DNA of 64,000 nt, taken from positions 300,925,466-300,989,465 of the forward strand of contig CM057009.1 of the NCBI GenBank assembly GCA_029891345.1, written 5' to 3'. The notes beneath the pieces were generated by a model. It saw nothing but the letters and a program-made list of their open reading frames with translations, was not told the DNA's origin and ran no database searches. Shown here in pieces: positions 46,422-61,607 of this stretch. The translations under genes were made by a program, and so were the position numbers. The stretch comes from Dryococelus australis (lineage: Eukaryota; Arthropoda; Insecta; Phasmatodea; Phasmatidae). Numbering within the stretch: the first letter of the stretch is position 1; each line of letters starts with the position of its first letter.

Positions 46422-46490
46422 CCTCCAGCTCTCCGAACAACGAGAGGTCTGAACACACAAAAGATGATGGCCCCTTTTCACCAATCAACG

Positions 46491-47021
46491 TAACTTTTTG
46501 AACAATAGCGGACATCCGGAACATAAATTTTTCCACCACATGCTCGATTTTTCATGATACGCACCCCAAGGTGACACCATATAATGTGGCATGGTTGCTA
46601 ACGAGTGGTGGAGTATGTTGGATTTGAGAGAAACCCTGATGCATAGCAATACATTTCAGAAAATATGTTCAAATTCATAGAGCACCAGTTCATCACAAAC
46701 ACGGCTAAGCATATGGAGACAATATCTCAGGGCAGTAGTAAATCGACAGCCATGTGGCGGTCCCCTCGCAGCACACATTAATAAAAGAATAAAGTTCATA
46801 TTAAGTTCATTAAGCACACTTACACAGTTCATAAGCTGAGCACGTAGGTTTCTGGAGCGGGACAGATCCTTAGTATACACTAAGTACAAATGAAAAGAAA
46901 TAATAAGAGGTCTATCTGAATGTGTATATTGACAGAGTGAGATTACACTCACAAGACAATACAAAAGTCCCTTGAATCAAGTGGACATGGCATACAAGGC
47001 CTGCCATAGGCTGACTTAGTA
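46491..47021. other. No certain gene
   Basis: A 102-codon minus-strand frame (46656-46964) lacks a recognised motif. It might be leader or first-frame sequence of family D, whose left-to-right order it would fit, but no LTR adjoins it. Confidence 0.35.
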
Positions 47022-47524
47022 ATGTTCAGCTCGAGTGAAAAATTAAAGGTATACAAATCTCGGGGGCCACGAGTCTACAGAGATGAGAGTGCGAGTGGGG
47101 GAGAAAATTTAACAAAATGTTCCAGAACGAATAAACTTACTATTGCAGCTACAGTTTTCATTCACTGTTTGGGTAAGTGTATTTATAGATCATTTTCCCT
47201 TTATGCTGATATAATATTAGTTTGTGTGTCCCGTAGTATTTTATCGTCTCGTTGATCTTTTATAGCCATGTATGTATCCGAATGGATCAAACTTCTAATT
47301 TCTAGGCATTATGCCTGCAACACTTTCTGAGATGTGAGTTGCACCACTGCTCGTGGTGTGGTTCGGGTGAACCATATTTCCACTTCTTGAATGGCACCGT
47401 TGACTGCTTATTATGCCTACTTTCAAGTAAAAATGTTTTTATTTTTTGCCTGCATGTGCAGAATGCTCCTGCACATGCTCAGAGACTCATTATAACAGCT
47501 TTTGGTAGCGAAGCAAATTCATAA
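47022..47524 (+). other. Possible small two-exon unit with 134-base intron
   Basis: A 50-codon open frame from 47022 runs into CTGTTTGG|GTAAGT. After 134 bases, TTCTAATTTCTAG offers a branch-point-like sequence and an acceptor at 47304. Spliced in the first frame, the product would end after ten further codons (IMPATLSEM). Unspliced from the acceptor, another frame stays open for 72 codons and has CSWC and CLLC pairs. The two readings exclude each other. No homology is recognised, and chance is quite possible. Confidence 0.2.
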
Positions 47525-50164
<2,640 letters not shown>

Positions 50165-50183
50165 TAAAAAACCACAGATATAT

Positions 50184-52119
50184 TGACGCCATCGGGTAAG
50201 ACATGAGACGAATGATGACACAAATACTTACTGGTAATTTGGGCGCCAGCGGTGCTTCCCAATCACTGCACTATTGAGACATGGGGTTCTCAGGGATGTT
50301 GTGGGTTCTGTGTGTCTGTCTCACCCGCGCGTACTTACAAACACATTGGCAATACTAAACTTTTAATAAAAATCACTGAAATAAACAATTGACAAAACAT
50401 ATGTGGCTAGGACACTGTCACTACTGAATAAAAAATTGAGTTAACTGTAGACTTCATTTTATTGATATTGTTCATACACATCAACGTGCCAATGAAATGG
50501 TTATCTTGGTCATGACTAGCCAATTCTGCTTGGGTGCTGGGTGCACGCCTAAATGGATGATGTCACTGAGATGCGTGGAAGCACAGTCTTCACAAGGGAA
50601 GAGGGCCGACAGCCGCTAGGGTGGACTGATGGTTTTTCCCTGAAGACATGACACGGTGCATTACAAATGAAAACCCTTGACACATGTTAACACGCGTGAT
50701 TACTTGGCATCACTAATGCAAACTCGTCGGGACTCGCTCTCCAGTACGTGGTTAGGTTGGTGACAGCCTATACACAGAGCCGGCTAGGATGGGAATAATT
50801 GCACCGTACACTAATTACACAATTACATAGACCCTTGAATGATAAATGAAATAAAATGGGACACGAGATGAATATACACAATAAACACACATATGTGTGA
50901 AAAAAAAGCTTAGTTGGCGCGGATGCCGATGGATGAAGTTCGTAGCAGACCATCTGGTGCAGGTGAAAGTGCAATATTTCTGCATGGAAACGGCAAACCA
51001 AATTCAGATAAAGTATTATTCATGTTGAGCAAGTGATTCTCTTTACGATTAGCATTGTTACAGGCTTGTAACCTGCATGATGGTGGTGAAATCAAACATT
51101 AACGTGACCGTGTGGTCAAGTACAAAAGCATCAATTTACGTGAAAAATACTTTAAACCCTGAATGAAAAATACTTAGAACCCTGAAATAAATGATTGCAC
51201 ATACGATGTTATATAAATAAGCTCTTAAAACTCAATGATTGTGTATACAAAGACTTGGCTTCAGTCAGTCACGTGGTTATACGTGATATTGCCATAAAAT
51301 ATTCAAACACGAAAATTACCCTCGAATACATACATTAAAATAAAGCTATTAAAATTGCATGTAGCAATTATGCAGAAGTTACACTGAAGTGCCATAAACA
51401 TAGGCAGATGGCGCCTGATTCGAAATGCGTGGGTCACATGACCTCTCCGACATCTTTCTCCTCCTTCTCCTCGATTAAGATAGAAATACCACAAGGACGT
51501 AAGAATTAGTAATGCGGAAGCATAATGCTGGGGAAAATGTCTGGCGAAAACGTATGCAAGCAAAAATTAACCGGTAAACTACATTGACTATGGAAACCTA
51601 AATCAGTGAACAAAGGTTGCAGTGCGTACATGACAGTCTCTTACCTCGACAGCTCTCCTCGATAGACTGTCCAGGTACAAGCGTCGCACGGACCTATCAT
51701 GGCCGCCTACAGGGTTCACATAAGCGGAAGTGCTATGCACGCCGAGTGAAGTATTTTATATTGAAAATAAAATGGCACAAATTAAATTAGATATTGTTTT
51801 ACATTTCTATAACTTTCATATGAATTTTAGTATTATTTTAATGTCTCTTTGTGATGGCGTTCATGCCAGAATATTAAGTGTTCTTAATCTCGGCGCCGCA
51901 GGCACTTTGAATATTCATAACCAAACACTTAAAATTAGTACAAACACTTTAAAACATTTAAAGACATATTAAACACTGTAAAGACAATATAACATATTTT
52001 ACCCTAAGATTAACATTTATAGGGAAGTTAAAATTATCGGCCTCTTTGCGCACGTGCAGGCCACATGACACGTGAGAACCGTCATGGGCTCTAACGCCGC
52101 TGGCTTTTAGCTGGCGTCA
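50184..52119 (-). mobile_element. Solo LTR, family B
   Basis: 1936 bases beginning TGACGCC and ending GGCGTCA on the plus strand, with ATAT directly on both sides (50180-50183 and 52120-52123). No internal element sequence adjoins either end. It matches the partial LTRs at 1-822 (opposite orientation) and 19310-19497, and in blocks the family A LTRs. Solo LTRs arise by recombination between the two LTRs of a full element. The AT-rich target next to a microsatellite makes the 4-bp duplication somewhat less decisive. Confidence 0.88.
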
Positions 52120-52123
52120 ATAT

Positions 52124-52530
52124 ATTATAAGGAGCAATAAAAGGGACAGAAGAGCAAGAGACCCCCACCCCCCCCCTCACAGTCCCATCTGGACAACATG
52201 TGTGGTGTTTGAAATGGCTGCCTGGTCCCAGAACAATAATGCAATATTATGACAGGGTATGTGATGATGGTAAAAATGAAATTAAAACACAAATACTTAA
52301 CCTGAACATTACCAAATAAGGTACCTACAATATATTTAATATATCTATGTCAATTTGGGGTCATCGCACCTACTTATCTCAATTCCAGGATGGAAGATCT
52401 GCTGAATGACAGATTTCAGGATCAATCCACCCCCCCCCCCCCCCCATCCTCCTATCTTATAAACTGTACATCACTAATATATGGTGAAAAAGTATTTCTG
52501 TTTCAAACAGAAAATAAATTTCTCCGAAAC
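52124..52530. other. No gene; C16 tract
   Basis: Unique-looking sequence with a C-rich patch at 52171-52187 and a C16 run at 52430-52445. Confidence 0.5.
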
Positions 52531-52548
52531 CATATATATTTGGGCATT

Positions 52549-52790
52549 ACGGTTGCTGAGCTATTCACACACTTACCTACCACCAAGGCGAACCTGGGTT
52601 CAATCCCTAGCTGGGTCACTGGATTTTCGCAAGTGGGAATCGTGCCGGATGATGCAATTGGTCGGCTGGTTTTCTCGAAAATCTTCCATTTCCTCCACCT
52701 CTCCATTCTGGGGCTACTCCATATTCACTTCAATCACCCTCATTGGTTCTCAAAACTGCGGTGTTAAGAGCTGGACAGATATCTTCCCTT
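52549..52790 (+). mobile_element. tRNA-derived SINE
   Basis: A box-A-like TTGCTGAGCTA at 52553-52563 and a perfect box B, GGTTCAATCCC, at 52597-52607 form an internal RNA polymerase III promoter. The surrounding ACCACCAAGGCGAACC and TAGCTGGGTCACTGG follow the tRNA-like pattern. A TCGGCTGGTTTTCTC...TTTCCTCCACC body follows, like that of known arthropod SINEs. Near-identical flanks, CATATATATTTGGGCATT at 52531 and CACATATCTGGGCATT at 52791, look like an aged target duplication. SINEs move with LINE-encoded proteins. No long A-tail remains. Confidence 0.78.
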
Positions 52791-52924
52791 CACATATCTG
52801 GGCATTTGCATTAAGCAATTAGTATTGTTGATCACTCTTATTTACATTAAAATTGGTGAATATAGGTCTTGATTTCATTTATGTAACATTGTAACAAGTG
52901 TACCAAGAAAAAAGAACTTGCAAA

Positions 52925-53700
52925 TTAAATTTGTCTATTGCCATAATCCCAAATGTCTTTCACTCTCGCATCCATTTCAATAGTCCCGCATCAGTCTCAC
53001 TCTCCACTATACCCATGCTCGCAGTTTCCAGACTTAACTTCCACAGATCATTCTCACCTTCACTCAATACTCTGCTGGCTCATAGCATTGTGTTTTTACA
53101 CACACTGCACTTAAGGTCGCACAATCTTCCAAACTCATAACTGTCTGCTTGGAGCCCTGTTACAACTTAAAGAGTCTTGCTGACACAATCTAGAAGTTTC
53201 CCCGATCCTTGACTCTTGCTAAGACATGCTAGAGCCATGACCAGAATATTCTTTGATATATAAACTTAAAAATTCAATCTGCTGAAGGTTAGGAGTGCCC
53301 GAGTCCCAATAGACTTATCTGGCCTTTGAAAATCTCCATGTGCTCCTCGAATTACTCCTTGTCCACTTTGCTCACAGAAGTGGGACGGGGCAAGGGTAGC
53401 AATGCAGACCAGTAACTATTCATTTCCTACACACTCTGCAACATCCAGACCTTCGTAGAGTGTTAGTTGTTCAACTTAGGCAGCCTTCAGCTTTGCCCAT
53501 GAGCATTGATGCCCAATTTTTGAAACACCATTGATCCTCTTTAGAATACTGTAGGGGCTGTCCCAACAATTCTGTAGCTTCAAGCAGTACCTTTTTTGAC
53601 TTCTGTCAAGCATTGACCAAGACAGGAGGAGATATTGATTCTAGGCCCAACAGTAAAGGCATACTAGACAGAACGGAATTCTGTTTACTGGAGAGTGGTG
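52925..53700. repeat. Dispersed repeat, copy 2
   Basis: Collinear with 25830-26770 over most of its length. It carries only one of the two inverted arms found there: after CTGTAGCTTCAAGCAGTACC it continues directly with sequence like that following the second arm in copy 1. No coding motif or defined ends. Confidence 0.8.
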
Positions 53701-56700
53701 TGCTTTTCAATGTTAAACAGGAAATTTTTTTAAAAATTAGTTTGTGGAAAAAATCTTATTATATGCATTGCTGAAAAACAATTGTTAAACTGGAAATTTA
53801 AATAAAAAATAAAAAATGGTAAAAATTACAGTAACTTCAAAGGGGTAGCTAGAACTTCAAAATAATACTTGACATATAAAACTCTCTCAAACAAGAGAGT
53901 AGCCTCCCCTAGATGCTTAAAAATAATAAATCAACAGAGGGCCAGCATGAAGCCCATTTTAAATAAAATACCCACACACTTCTCATAGTAAATAGGTATC
54001 TTCAGTATTTCTCTTAAACGAGCAAACAGAACACTATTAAAAAAAAGAGCTAGCCAAACCCAAGAGAAAAAAAGGGTAACAATTGCTTCAACTGCAAGAG
54101 ATGGAAGGGGAATTGCTTCGGAGTTATAATACTGTAGAGGGACAATAAGGTGTGTGGCAAACCACAAATGCTTAATAATAAATTGCTACTCAGACCCAAT
54201 ACTAATACCCAAGGGTTAGAGAAAGATATTTGAGAGAGTTTTACCCTAAAATATAATAAATTTAAAAACAAAGGAAAACACACTAGTAAATAAAAAAAAA
54301 GTGTAATTATTCACTGAGTAATATCAAAATAAAATAAATAAACAACAGACTAAAGCATAAGTAACAATCACCATCTGTGAATAACTTTAGTCAAACTCTG
54401 AATAACAAGTAATGACAACCAAAATAGAAATGTAAAAATAGCAACTTATATAAAAATTTATGTTGATACGATTACAATACAACTAAGTTTAATTTTTGAA
54501 GAATTACTTTACTCAAAAGTTATCTAATATTTGTTTAGCGCTCAATTGAATTCAGATAGCACAATTTCAGAAAAGAAAAACCTTCGTCAAATTAAAAATA
54601 ATTATTTAGTAACTGGTAACAACAATTCTCAAAAATAAAAAACACACACTCACACACACACAAAAAATCTTTTAACCAATAAAACTGAAAGAAAAATTTA
54701 TCTTAGAGTCAAAGGACTCGTTAAATGAACTCAGTATGTCTCACAGATTACAAACATTAAAAAAAATTGAAAAATACTGCCAAACTCTGATTATAAAAAT
54801 GGTATCTCTTCATCAGAGGTTCTGTCAATTGAATCACCTGAGAATACTTCAACATCATAAAAATATATAATATGTCTCTGTTGGGCCACGTCAATTTTAT
54901 TCAAGGTGGTGGCGGCCATGTGTGTGACTTCAGTGGCAGTGTGCTTGTGTCCGCACGGTTAGTATCTTGCTTACTCCGGTCGGGAATGGTTGTGTCCGGT
55001 CATCAAAGTTGAGAAAAGAGGGTGTTCAGGATATTGCAAATGCTACAACGGCCGAGTGTGGACTACCTTGGACATTTGCGCTAGTTTCGTGCATTGGTGC
55101 TGTGAATTCCTAAAGAGTTTGTGAGAAGACGTGTACATGCATCAGGTTTGTAACGACCTGTGAACAAGTGACTAACCTCTTTCCTATGCAAGTGAGTCAA
55201 AACAGTCTCGTTGAAAAAAACGAGGGATTAGCTTCTCTCAAATACTACTCAAAATTTAATTGAAAAACAAATAAGACTGGCCTGAATTATCTGAAAGAAA
55301 ATGTGAAGAAAATAAAAGAAAGTAGAAAAAATAATTATGTGAGTAACAAACTTAATAAAACACATTCACCATTCATATTAATTATGCCACAGTAACATGT
55401 TTTCTTCATGGCCGAGTACCAACCTTTTATTCCAAAACCACGAACAAAATGAACACTGATATAAAAACGTTCTCATTTACATTTATCCAATGATGAATGT
55501 CTGGGAATTTCACAACTTATTCAAGACTTAAACTTAACAACACTAAAGGAACTTTAACTTTAAGTCTAGAAACGCCTTTCCTTATAGGCTAACCTCTGTA
55601 CAAACGCCTCACACAGCTCGGGAAAGTTTCTCTCTCGGCATCTCAACCCCGACTACAATTACAACTAACCCAAGAAAGGGATATATAATAATTGATCTGT
55701 GCTATTTTTCCTGAGATCAGGAAAGAATGTCTCGATCAATCAAAACCAACAATTTCAAACAAAAATATTTAGCGCATCATGACGATTGTGGCCGGCCACC
55801 TCCGGATCGCTTCTTGGATACATCTGCCCTGCTCACCAGCACATTAACAATAACAACAACAACGGCACTCGTGACCATGCATCATGTGACTACTTGCCAC
55901 ACTGCTTTCGAACAATCATCACGCTCCATACACCCCTAGCAACAACCCGAAGGCAAGCTCTCCTTGCCAGTTTCACTCGCCTTTTCCCTGAGCAGCCTAC
56001 ATAACATCTGCTACCTTCAGCACAAAATGCTCCCCTTACCACTGGCAGCATCACCAAACTCACGGCTCTCGTAGCAAAACAATCCCGCCTGGAACAGCTC
56101 CGGAATTTACTAAGTCAAACATGCTACACGAAAACTCACAAATATTCTGTTTGAAAAATCTAGACAATGCAGCGGCATGGGAAAAAGTGCATATTACTTC
56201 TAGAAACAGTTAAAATGCGAAAAAAGGGAAATCCTAATGCTAACGTCAGCTCGGCAGATTGAAAAAAGAAATTCTAAGAACACTACCAAATGCAGAATAT
56301 CTAGAACCTTCCAATGCACACCAAAGTTAAAAGAAATATTCCTGGGAAAGCCAAACAGAAATTTCTTCAGGCCTCTAGATTTTAAAATAAATTAACCAAT
56401 CATTACAAAAAAATTGTTTAACTTCTCATACCAAAAAAAGGTCTTCCAAAAATATAAGGGCATCTGAACAAAAAAAAATTAGTTGGCAAATTTTCTCTTC
56501 CTCACATTTTCCGGTATGTAGTGATTTGTGGACCCTCGTAAATTAATTTTAAACCAAATTCCAATTTATAACTACAATAGGTTCACAAGATGTAGCTTGG
56601 ATATCTAACAATGAGATTTATTAAAACAATTCATTTGACATTACATTGTTTTTTTTTTACATATCTGATGGTGAGGGCTTCCAAATCCTTGCAGTCCTCC

Positions 56701-57167
56701 AAAACCTATAGGCCAATCGAGCAACTGTTCACTCCTATGCAGACATCCCTTCAAAACAAAAAAATTTTCTTAACCTTTCATTTTATAAAAAAATTTTCTT
56801 TTCATCAAAGACTAAAGTTGCTAAAAAAAATTGACACATTGTTCAACTTACATGTTACAAGTGCGTATGATGACATACTGGATTGGTGTCTAAATTTTGG
56901 AGTTTATGGTTTAGAAACAGCATCTTTCTCTCTCAAAACTGGTCTGGTCAATCACAGGAACTGTCTCTAAAACAAATTATCCATGATTAAAACATTTTGC
57001 ATGATTTAAATATAAAAAAACATCTAGATAAACTTTTCTGGACCAACTTAGCAACTTGCGTGCAGGCCATCTTGATGAGTCTGCCTCTGGGAGATCCCGC
57101 TTTTTCATAACAATCATGGACTTGGAGCAGACATACAGATTCTGGGGTCTCTATGACTGCAAACACC
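53701..57167. other. No gene recognised; mostly AT-rich
   Basis: AT-rich DNA with two GC-richer islands at about 54890-55200 and 55790-56100. A 119-codon plus-strand frame at 56611-56970 is Phe, Leu and Lys-rich without a motif. The islands may be parts of old elements, but no ends, duplications or domains were identified. CAAACACC at 57160-57167 is the left target duplication of the next feature. Confidence 0.45.
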
Positions 57168-57889
57168 TATACTTGGGAAAGTTAACCAAAAAAACTAACT
57201 GATTTAAGTTAAACCTAATGCCTGAAAAAATTAAATGATTAAAGTCAAAAGTTTACTTCTGAAAAAGTAACTGGTTAAAGTTAAAGGGAAAGTAACTGAT
57301 TAAAGTTAAAAGTTAAAAAAATCCTAAAATGTTAGCTTCAAAGAAAAGTTAAAGAATTCTTTTCACAGATAAATTGATTACAAAGAAATACCATATACAA
57401 CTACTTTGAAAACATTTTAAATATAGAAATTTCGTTTGAGTTTCTGAAAATTATATTATTAAAATATTTTCTTTTCGTCAGTCAAAATATTGAAAACTAA
57501 AACTACTTATTGAAACAGTTGCATTTCAAAGTTGGGAAACTTATATCCAATACAACAATTATAATATTTCCACAAATTACCTTCATGTGAGTTTTTTAAT
57601 TGGATACAGAGGTAACAGACGCCTTGATATATTCGCAAAAGTACATTTTTGCTATTTTAATTATTTTTCGCAATGTTAGACTTCTAAGTAGTTATCTTCA
57701 ACAACAATCGTCGGCCACCGAGACATCGAGAAACTAACTTTTGTTAATTTTAATAGCTTACCAAAAATATTAACCACTGAAAAATTAAAGTAAATTAGTT
57801 TCAAAGGTAACGATTAAGTTAAAAATATACCTGAATTTTTAAAGATTAATTCTAATTGTTAGTTTTTCTAATCGTTAATCCCAAGTATG
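57168..57889. mobile_element. Non-autonomous TIR element, hAT-like
   Basis: 722 bases whose ends are inverse complements: TATACTTGGGA at the left and TCCCAAGTATG at the right, with looser complementarity inward over about 40 bases (AAAAAACTAAC against GTTAGTTTTT). It is flanked by CAAACACC (57160-57167) and CATACACC (57890-57897), an 8-bp duplication with one mismatch. Eight-base duplications are typical of hAT transposons. The interior is AT-rich, carries degenerate repeats around AACTGATTAAAGTTAAA, and codes for nothing. Mobilisation would need a transposase from elsewhere. Confidence 0.75.
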
Positions 57890-57897
57890 CATACACC

Positions 57898-59068
57898 ATG
57901 GCCACCTGCAGCATGATGAGCTGCTCACCTTGGCCTCTCGTGACGACTGAAACAACAGTGGCCAACCATCAGACAAGATAAATTCACAACAGTGGTACCC
58001 TTTTCATCTTCTAGTCTAACCACAAAATAAGTTGAATCTGTATTATTTCTGATGACTTAACAGGTTCAGATACACATAATTTTACTTCTTGTAGTCTTAA
58101 GTAGAAACAAGGTGCCGATTGTTCTCTTAAACAAACAAAATATAATACACAGTTTCTAAGCAGCTGCAGTTTTACCAACAACCCACCCATCACATTATAG
58201 CTAATCCTACCTGAAACTACTATTTAATTCTCCAATCTGTAGAAGGAAAATCCTAACCAACAGTTCAGACAACACACACAAAAAAAATAGTTCTCTTCTG
58301 GGCTGGTTGATCCACTAGCCAGAATAAGGACAGTTCCAATCTTAAGAAGTCTTTTCACACACACCAAATACCATTGTGTAGTAGTGAGTACATCTTCTTC
58401 TGGAGATGTGAATCAACCACTCGTCTCATCAGGTTCAGCCATGCCAGACAAAAGACTGGAGCTAGCCGAGCCATGATCTGTAAAAGGAACCTGCGTCATG
58501 GGGTTGAGTAAAAGTGTGATGTTGGAGTTCCAAGCAACATGAGTACTCTAGTACTCAAGAAAACATTCTGAACACATCCCATAAATGCTCCAACACAGCA
58601 GTCTCTCGAAAACTGGCAGCATCAAAAGGGGCTGCAAGTGGATTCTTTAACTGCATGGTAGAGCGAATATTGCTCCCAACACCCTCACGATTGATTGTAG
58701 GGCAACCTTCTCAGTATGTCTTACACAGTTCAGTTCAGTTCAGTGTTTCAAGGAAGATTCACACTTTTTGGGACATATCACCGAACCCTTCCTGAAATTA
58801 AAATGTCCTCACTACAGTCAAAGTCTTGTAGACACACACGCACAATACCAGACGGGGTTTGCCAGGTAAAAGTGTCCATTGCTTAAGGGAGCATTAAGTT
58901 GGAGAGGCTAAAAGTTGCCTGATCTTGCACACCCCTTTATCATTTACTTGAAGTTAACTCAAAGAAAATAAAACTTAATTGTACCATCACCAAAAACATC
59001 AAAATCAACTAAACTATAGCTATACCTAAAGTTCTTATACCTAACATCTCAGTCAGTGGCACATCATA
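57898..59068 (-). repeat. Probable 3' LTR / 3' flank of the errantivirus-like element
   Basis: To the left of a polypyrimidine run (TTCTCCCCTTAACT at 59069) lies non-coding sequence that, in element sense, begins ATGATGTGCCACTGACTGAG. This is where a 3' LTR should start. It includes a CTGAACTGAACTGAACTG repeat near 58730. No second LTR copy is in the window, so the left limit is not defined. Confidence 0.35.
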
Positions 59069-59589
59069 TTCTCCCCTTAACTACAACATAAAAAAAATGA
59101 ACTTAATTGAACTTATATTATATCTGTTTAATAACCTATTACTGTTGAATTAAAAAAAAACAACTAGAAGCTCTCAGTGGCTAATATTACAACTCTTATT
59201 TTTTTTATTCTGAATGTACCCAAAAAGTACATTTCAACGTCTTTCCAACTTCTCTCTTAATAGCTTCTACAGCACTTTGTGCAAGTAAAACAAATTTAAC
59301 TTCTATCTCAGTGGCTACAACAACTGTTCTAGGAACGTTTGGTTATGTGTTGTCAAGTCCAAACACTTTACTTCTCAGATTTATCTGCATGTACCAAACT
59401 GCAGATTCACAACATCAACTACTGACAAGCGAAAAAGGCGCAAACAACAACAACAACAAAAATAAACACAAAATTATCTACAGCTACAGCTTCATCATGT
59501 TATATAACATATCTGCTACTTTCATTACATCAAATCTAAACAATTTCATTTAATGTTAAACGAGAGGGCCATCTAGTGACCTTCAGCTT

Positions 59590-61550
59590 CTATAGTGGTT
59601 CTAACTCGACCACTGGCTCAAATATGGTCCACTATGAGCTCCATAAGGGAACCACTTTGTTCCTCTGGAGTCATACTTCCTATCTTATGCCCCCTTATGC
59701 TGAAAAATCTCCAATATAGACACAGCAGAAACATCAAAATCATCAAAATAATCATGATAATTAACCCTATCTCTAGCCCAAGGATAGTGTCATCACTCAC
59801 AGCTTCCGTTCAGGGCAACATATCTATTCCAACTAAATAAGAATTCCTAAGATTATGACTAAGAGAACAATAATAACTATGCCCAATGATATAGTCTCCA
59901 TGTTTCGAAACAAAAAAATTTCATAAAGTGCTCGGCTGACACTAGCGTCCAAAGTGATATTTAAATGAGGTATACATGATGGCCAATTTTATTCAAGACA
60001 ATCGTTAAAAGAAGGAAAAACTGTTTTGCTCTATGCTGAATGAGCAGGATAATGTAATATCATAGATTAAGACCACACTGCTGGAATCACATTAATAATT
60101 TTAACCTCAGTTTCTGTGTTGTATTTACAAGGATACATCTTATTGATTCATACTTCCTCATTCAAAAATAACCTATTGTCACACGGTACTGCCACATCAA
60201 TAGCGCCTGGATGCTCACTAATGTCTAATATTCTAGTCACATTCTTACTAATTGTACACTTCATTTATAATTACGCTACCATTCATAAAAAAATATCTCT
60301 CAGGTCCTATCTGATTAATGATCAAGTGGGATTCAGATTGACAAGTAAATGAACACACTTCTCCTAATTGTTCAGCAGTACTTCCATGAAAAACAGAGGT
60401 ACAGAAACAAAATCATTCAGCTTCCAATTAGCATCTTTCTTAACTATAGGTATTTTCATCTTAACAAATAGGTTGCTCTGAAATATTTTGCACATGTTTA
60501 TTTTTAAGTGGTAATAAACTTATACTTCACTAATTGGAATAGCTAAGCAATGCTTATCTTTATCAACTATTTAAGAGAAAATTTTAATTTCTTCTTTAAG
60601 TCATCAGGCAAGACGAAAACTGCAGGTGACTTATTTAATCTCCAGTGATCTAAAATTTCAACTCCAAACACTGTATGGGCCTGTTTTGCCATAAGGACTA
60701 CAAGTAAAACCTGGGTCTGAAGGACATAGGAGAGCTCATTTATCATTCCTGCATGACTGTCTTCTAAGGTCTCCCTAAATGAATTTGGATATTTTGTCTC
60801 AGATTATTGAATTTTGTTTGCACTTTACCAAAAAGTTCCGAGACTGCATTATCAATGACTGAAATTTAATTAGAAATGTTGGCAAAAGGTAATTGGTTTG
60901 TTAAACTTGTTTATTCATTACTTTAATGTAACCTGCTAACTCCTATTCATTCTTAAACAAACTGTCTATCTGATTTACTATTGCAATGACACAACACAAG
61001 TTTGCGACATCTCCTAAAAAGGTTAATAATACTCGTTTTGACATAAACTGTTCAACTTCTACTAGGTCTTCTCTTGCGGCTGCATTTAAATTATTAAGTA
61101 AAGTTTCAGAAATTAAAAAAAGTTCTTGTGTTCTTTATGTAGGCTATTTGACAAAATTCTTTCAGACCTGTTTCGTACAAGGAAATTCTTTTGTCACCTC
61201 GTCTATCCTCCCTGTTAATATTTGCGGCCTTGTGACAGGAAATTCAAAGTAACAGATGAAATTTATACAGCTACCTTAGTCATTGGCTGAAAGTGTGCTC
61301 CTGCGACCACTCGAATGGCTATGGACTCAGTAGCGTCGGAGAGAGCCTATTTCTGAATCAGCGCCACCTACCACAGGATGGTGACAGCTGCAATCATCTT
61401 CGATTTGCGACACACTGAGTGTTCCTAGCTCTCTGGAGATTAACGACAGGTTACTATTTAAGTTGTTAGTGACTTTCCTGTAACCTACCATTTTCCAAGT
61501 GTTAAATCACATTTCGACAAGAAAAATTGTTTTGGACAACATGGAAACAA
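59590..61550 (-). pseudogene. env: Env-like region
   Basis: The upstream part is hydrophilic with scattered cysteines. Near 61050 there is a basic pair followed by a hydrophobic glycine-containing stretch, the place of a cleavage site and fusion peptide in gypsy-type Env. A helical heptad-like region follows. Near the end, GLEIGLIIMIILMILMFLLC (about 59770-59710) is a clear membrane anchor, followed by a charged tail of about 35 residues. Env of this type is a membrane fusion glycoprotein. The region is heavily broken. The call rests on layout and membrane features, not on a database match. Confidence 0.6.
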
Positions 61551-61607
61551 AAACAGTGTATTTACTCTGTAACATCTAACTAATAACCTATCTATATATT
61601 AGGGCCA

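Larger units (their letters stand above)
42481..46490 (-). mobile_element. Ty3/gypsy gag-pol fossil, family D
   Basis: A minus-strand fossil that reads, from right to left, cysteine-rich gag start, gag, protease, reverse transcriptase and RNase H, stopping after RNase H at about 42.5 kb. Integrase and LTRs are not found. It is broken many times. The domain order and motifs resemble families A and B, but amino acid similarity is lower, so it is treated as a separate, older family. Confidence 0.82.

Noticed and set aside
52549-52625. A functional tRNA gene
   Set aside because: Box A is degenerate, the acceptor stem does not pair, and a SINE body with flanking near-repeats follows.
56611-56970. 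119-codon plus-strand frame
   Set aside because: Composition reflects AT-rich sequence (Phe, Leu, Lys) and no motif or splice border supports coding.
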